From Chloroflexota bacterium (GTDB lineage Bacteria > Chloroflexota > Dehalococcoidia > UBA2979): a stretch of DNA of 64,000 nt. Below are positions 62,190 to 64,000 of the stretch, piece by piece. Made by a program: the position numbers and the translations under genes. The number at the start of each line of letters is the position of its first letter. Within the stretch, counting starts at the first letter, position 1. The stretch lies in assembly GCA_003228125.1 (NCBI GenBank), contig QGNP01000001.1, positions 1 to 64,000 of the forward strand, read 5' to 3'. The notes beneath the pieces are model-generated. The model saw only the letters and a program-made list of their open reading frames with translations. It was not told where the DNA came from and did not search any database.

Positions 62190-62204
62190 TTATATTAAGA
62201 GATT

Positions 62205-62238
62205 AAGAGGATAGTTATATTAATATAACTATCCTCTT
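62205..62238. terminator. 34-bp perfect palindrome between convergent genes
   Basis: The 17 bases at 62205-62221 are the exact reverse complement of 62222-62238, with no central spacer. It includes the last three codons and the TAG of the acyl-CoA dehydrogenase gene. Its position between two convergent stops suggests a bidirectional terminator or pause hairpin. Neither side has a T-run. Confidence 0.6.
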
Positions 62239-63485
62239 GGCAAACCTAAGCCACGAGTAGCAATAATATTTCTCTGTATTTCATTTGTTCCGCCAGCAAT
62301 AGTTCGTGAGATGCTATGTACGGAATTTTGAGTAAATCTAGCATTCATCGGTGCCCATTTAGATAAAGAATCCCATATTTGTGCGTACAAGCCAAACGTT
62401 TTCATTCCTGTTTGTTGAAGTTGCTGTTGTACGCTAGCTCCGAAAACTTTTGATGTTGAAGCTTCATAATTAGGTATTTGATCTGCTGCTTGCATAGAAA
62501 TAATTCTCATAGCAAAGTTGTTAAGTACTTCTGCTTCTATAAAATGATCTACTATTTTATTTTTTACAGACGCCCTATCTTTTACTGTAGATTTTTTTAC
62601 ACCTTCTTCAGTTTTTAAAAATTTTATAAGTGATTGAATATCTTTTTTAAGCTCAACTGCACCTGTAATATTAGAACGTTCATAATCTAATAAAGTCATT
62701 CCAACATACCAACCTCTATTTTCTTCACCTACTCTTCTTGAAATTGGAATTTTAACATCAGTATAAAATGATTCGTTAGTGGCATGTTCCCATCCACCAC
62801 TAATAAGAGGCCTTACTTCTACTCCATTTTCTCTAGTATCAGCTAACACGAAGGTAATACCACGATGCTTAGGTGCTTCAGGATCTGTTCTTACAAGCAT
62901 AAAAAACCATGTTGCTTTATGTCCCTGTGATGTCCATATTTTTTGACCATTTACTATATAGTTATCACCATCTTTTACTGCTCTTGTTTGCAAAGATGCA
63001 AGATCTGAACCTGCGCCAGGTTCAGAATAACCTTGAGCCCATAATATATCTCCATTAAGAGTTTTTGGTAAAAATTCTTTTTTTTGCTCTTCTGTACCAT
63101 GATGAATAAGTGTTGGTCCTAACATTGCTACGCCAGAACCTCCTACTAATGGAGCACCATTTAAAGCTAATTCTTGCTTAAATATAAATTGTTCCATTGA
63201 AGAAAGCCCGCCGCCTCCATATTCCTTTGGCCAATGAGGAGCAGACCAACCATTTTCTGCCAAAGCTTCAGCCCATTCTTTAGCACCTTTTTTAGCTTCA
63301 TCTGAACCAAGCGCTAGATCATGTTGCCAGTCTTCATGATATTGAATACCATTTTCATCAGCTTGAAGTGCTGTTCCTGCTGGTTTTTTAGATTTTTCTC
63401 TATAATATTGAGGCAATCTATCTTTAATAAAATTTTGCACTGCTGCACGAAAATTATTTTGTTCTTTTGTGTCTTCCCAGTTCAT
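62229..63485 (-). CDS. Acyl-CoA dehydrogenase
   Basis: A 418-residue FAD enzyme of the acyl-CoA dehydrogenase family. GYSEPGAGSDLASLQTRAVKDGDNY is the substrate/FAD motif, IWTSQGHKATW follows, and the C-terminal SRTIAGGTNEIQRNIIATRGLGLPRG is typical. The GGTNEIQ helix and its Arg contacts are intact. It is the long, probably branched or bulky acyl-CoA type. Substrate not known. It is divergent from cofD. Confidence 0.92.
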   Translation of the reverse strand: MNWEDTKEQNNFRAAVQNFIKDRLPQYYREKSKKPAGTALQADENGIQYHEDWQHDLALGSDEAKKGAKEWAEALAENGWSAPHWPKEYGGGGLSSMEQFIFKQELALNGAPLVGGSGVAMLGPTLIHHGTEEQKKEFLPKTLNGDILWAQGYSEPGAGSDLASLQTRAVKDGDNYIVNGQKIWTSQGHKATWFFMLVRTDPEAPKHRGITFVLADTRENGVEVRPLISGGWEHATNESFYTDVKIPISRRVGEENRGWYVGMTLLDYERSNITGAVELKKDIQSLIKFLKTEEGVKKSTVKDRASVKNKIVDHFIEAEVLNNFAMRIISMQAADQIPNYEASTSKVFGASVQQQLQQTGMKTFGLYAQIWDSLSKWAPMNARFTQNSVHSISRTIAGGTNEIQRNIIATRGLGLPRG

Positions 63486-63620
63486 TTTTGTACCAATCTA
63501 TTGTTTTTTTTCAGATAAATTTTTCAATATTTTAAAAATTAATTATTATTAAAATAGAATTCTATTATACTAGATAAGTTGCAAATTTTAAAATAGTAGA
63601 CACATTTATAAAGGTTAATT

Positions 63621-64000
63621 ATGAACATTGTTATATTCTCTGGAGGAGTTGGTGGAGCAAGATTTTTATATGGATTAAAGGATTACAAAGGTATTGCTCA
63701 AATTAATTGTACTGTTATTTCTAATGTAGGGGATGATTTTTTTTGGAATGGATTGAAGATTTGCCCTGACATAGATACTGTGATTTATCACTTAACTGAT
63801 CAATCTGGAAAATTTGGATGGGGAATTAAGGATGATTCCTTCGAAGTCCTTTCAAATATAAAGTTTTTAGGATTAGATAGTTGGTTTAAAATTGGCGACA
63901 AAGATATGTCTACGCATTTATATAGAACTAAATTATTAGCTGAGGGAAAAACATTATCTGATGTTACTCAGAGTATTAGTGATCTTTATGGGTGTTCTTT
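63621..64000 (+). CDS. cofD: 2-phospho-L-lactate transferase, partial
   Basis: The frame opens at the ATG at 63621, after an AAGG box, and runs off the window. The 126 residues visible match CofD: MNIVIFSGGVGGARFLYGLK, VISNVGDDFFWNGLKICPDID, FGWGIKDDSF, LGLDSWFKIGDKDMSTHLYRT and LAEGKTLSDVTQSI. CofD transfers the phospholactyl or phosphoenolpyruvyl group to F0 (the deazaflavin) in F420 synthesis. Its presence supports F420 use by the LLM and PPOX genes in this window. The 3' part is not seen. Confidence 0.93.
   Translation, partial: MNIVIFSGGVGGARFLYGLKDYKGIAQINCTVISNVGDDFFWNGLKICPDIDTVIYHLTDQSGKFGWGIKDDSFEVLSNIKFLGLDSWFKIGDKDMSTHLYRTKLLAEGKTLSDVTQSISDLYGCS

Overview
This window is a compact, visibly AT-rich chromosomal segment. 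Genes are short-spaced or overlapping, switch strand often, and use TTG and GTG starts freely. No mobile element, phage gene, CRISPR array or rRNA operon is visible. The gene mix suggests a streamlined marine bacterium close to the SAR202 / Dehalococcoidia side of Chloroflexota: a fused accDA, DUF3090, a class II photolyase, F420 biosynthesis (cofD at the right edge), LLM-type and PPOX-type flavin/F420 oxidoreductases, and several CaiB/BaiF CoA-transferases. This is inference from gene content. Low-GC marine Actinobacteriota are the main alternative, and a marker-gene tree would settle it.

Left part (1-13.8 kb): the 3' end of a gene with a Ser-Pro-Gln-Arg-Ser repeat, fused acetyl-CoA carboxylase carboxyltransferase (accDA), a two-domain kinase, and a thiamine uptake operon (thiB-thiP-thiQ) behind a promoter and a TPP riboswitch. 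DUF192, HAD and PLP-aminotransferase genes follow, then a FabL-like reductase, ilvD and DUF3090.

Middle (13.9-37.5 kb): murB, two F420/flavin PPOX paralogues with a VOC protein, a GDPD, a UMF1 transporter, a TauE exporter, pterin dehydratase and a class II photolyase. A tRNA-Lys sits beside the only long non-coding stretch (21.7-22.4 kb), which contains a candidate small RNA or broken small ORF. Next come pyrE, lepB, a class II aldolase, a dcd-ribD-ribE-ribBA-ribH operon, dnaN and a Tat-exported LysM protein. The part ends with hydrolases, an LLM oxidoreductase and a tRNA-Arg. The riboflavin operon fits the large number of flavin- and F420-dependent enzymes nearby.

Right part (37.5-64 kb): an accessory catabolic region. 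It has a signal-less oligopeptide-type binding protein, Dabb and NIPSNAP proteins, an alpha/beta hydrolase, acyl-CoA dehydrogenases, MmgE/PrpD, a racemase-like protein, one double-length and three single CaiB CoA-transferases, an enoyl-CoA hydratase, another LLM enzyme and an MFS transporter. Three proteins here lack the family's usual catalytic nucleophile. The region closes with an NfuA-like Fe-S protein, a B12-type radical SAM protein with a CCAEP tail, an ATP-grasp ligase, a double-hotdog MaoC-like dehydratase, an acyl-CoA dehydrogenase and the start of cofD.

The points most worth following up are the CCAEP radical SAM / NfuA / ATP-grasp group, the nucleophile-less enzyme group at 41-50 kb, the structured region at 22.1-22.3 kb, the TPP riboswitch whose P1 helix runs straight into a U-tract, and three strong dyads (56469-56483, 62205-62238 and 43372/43487).
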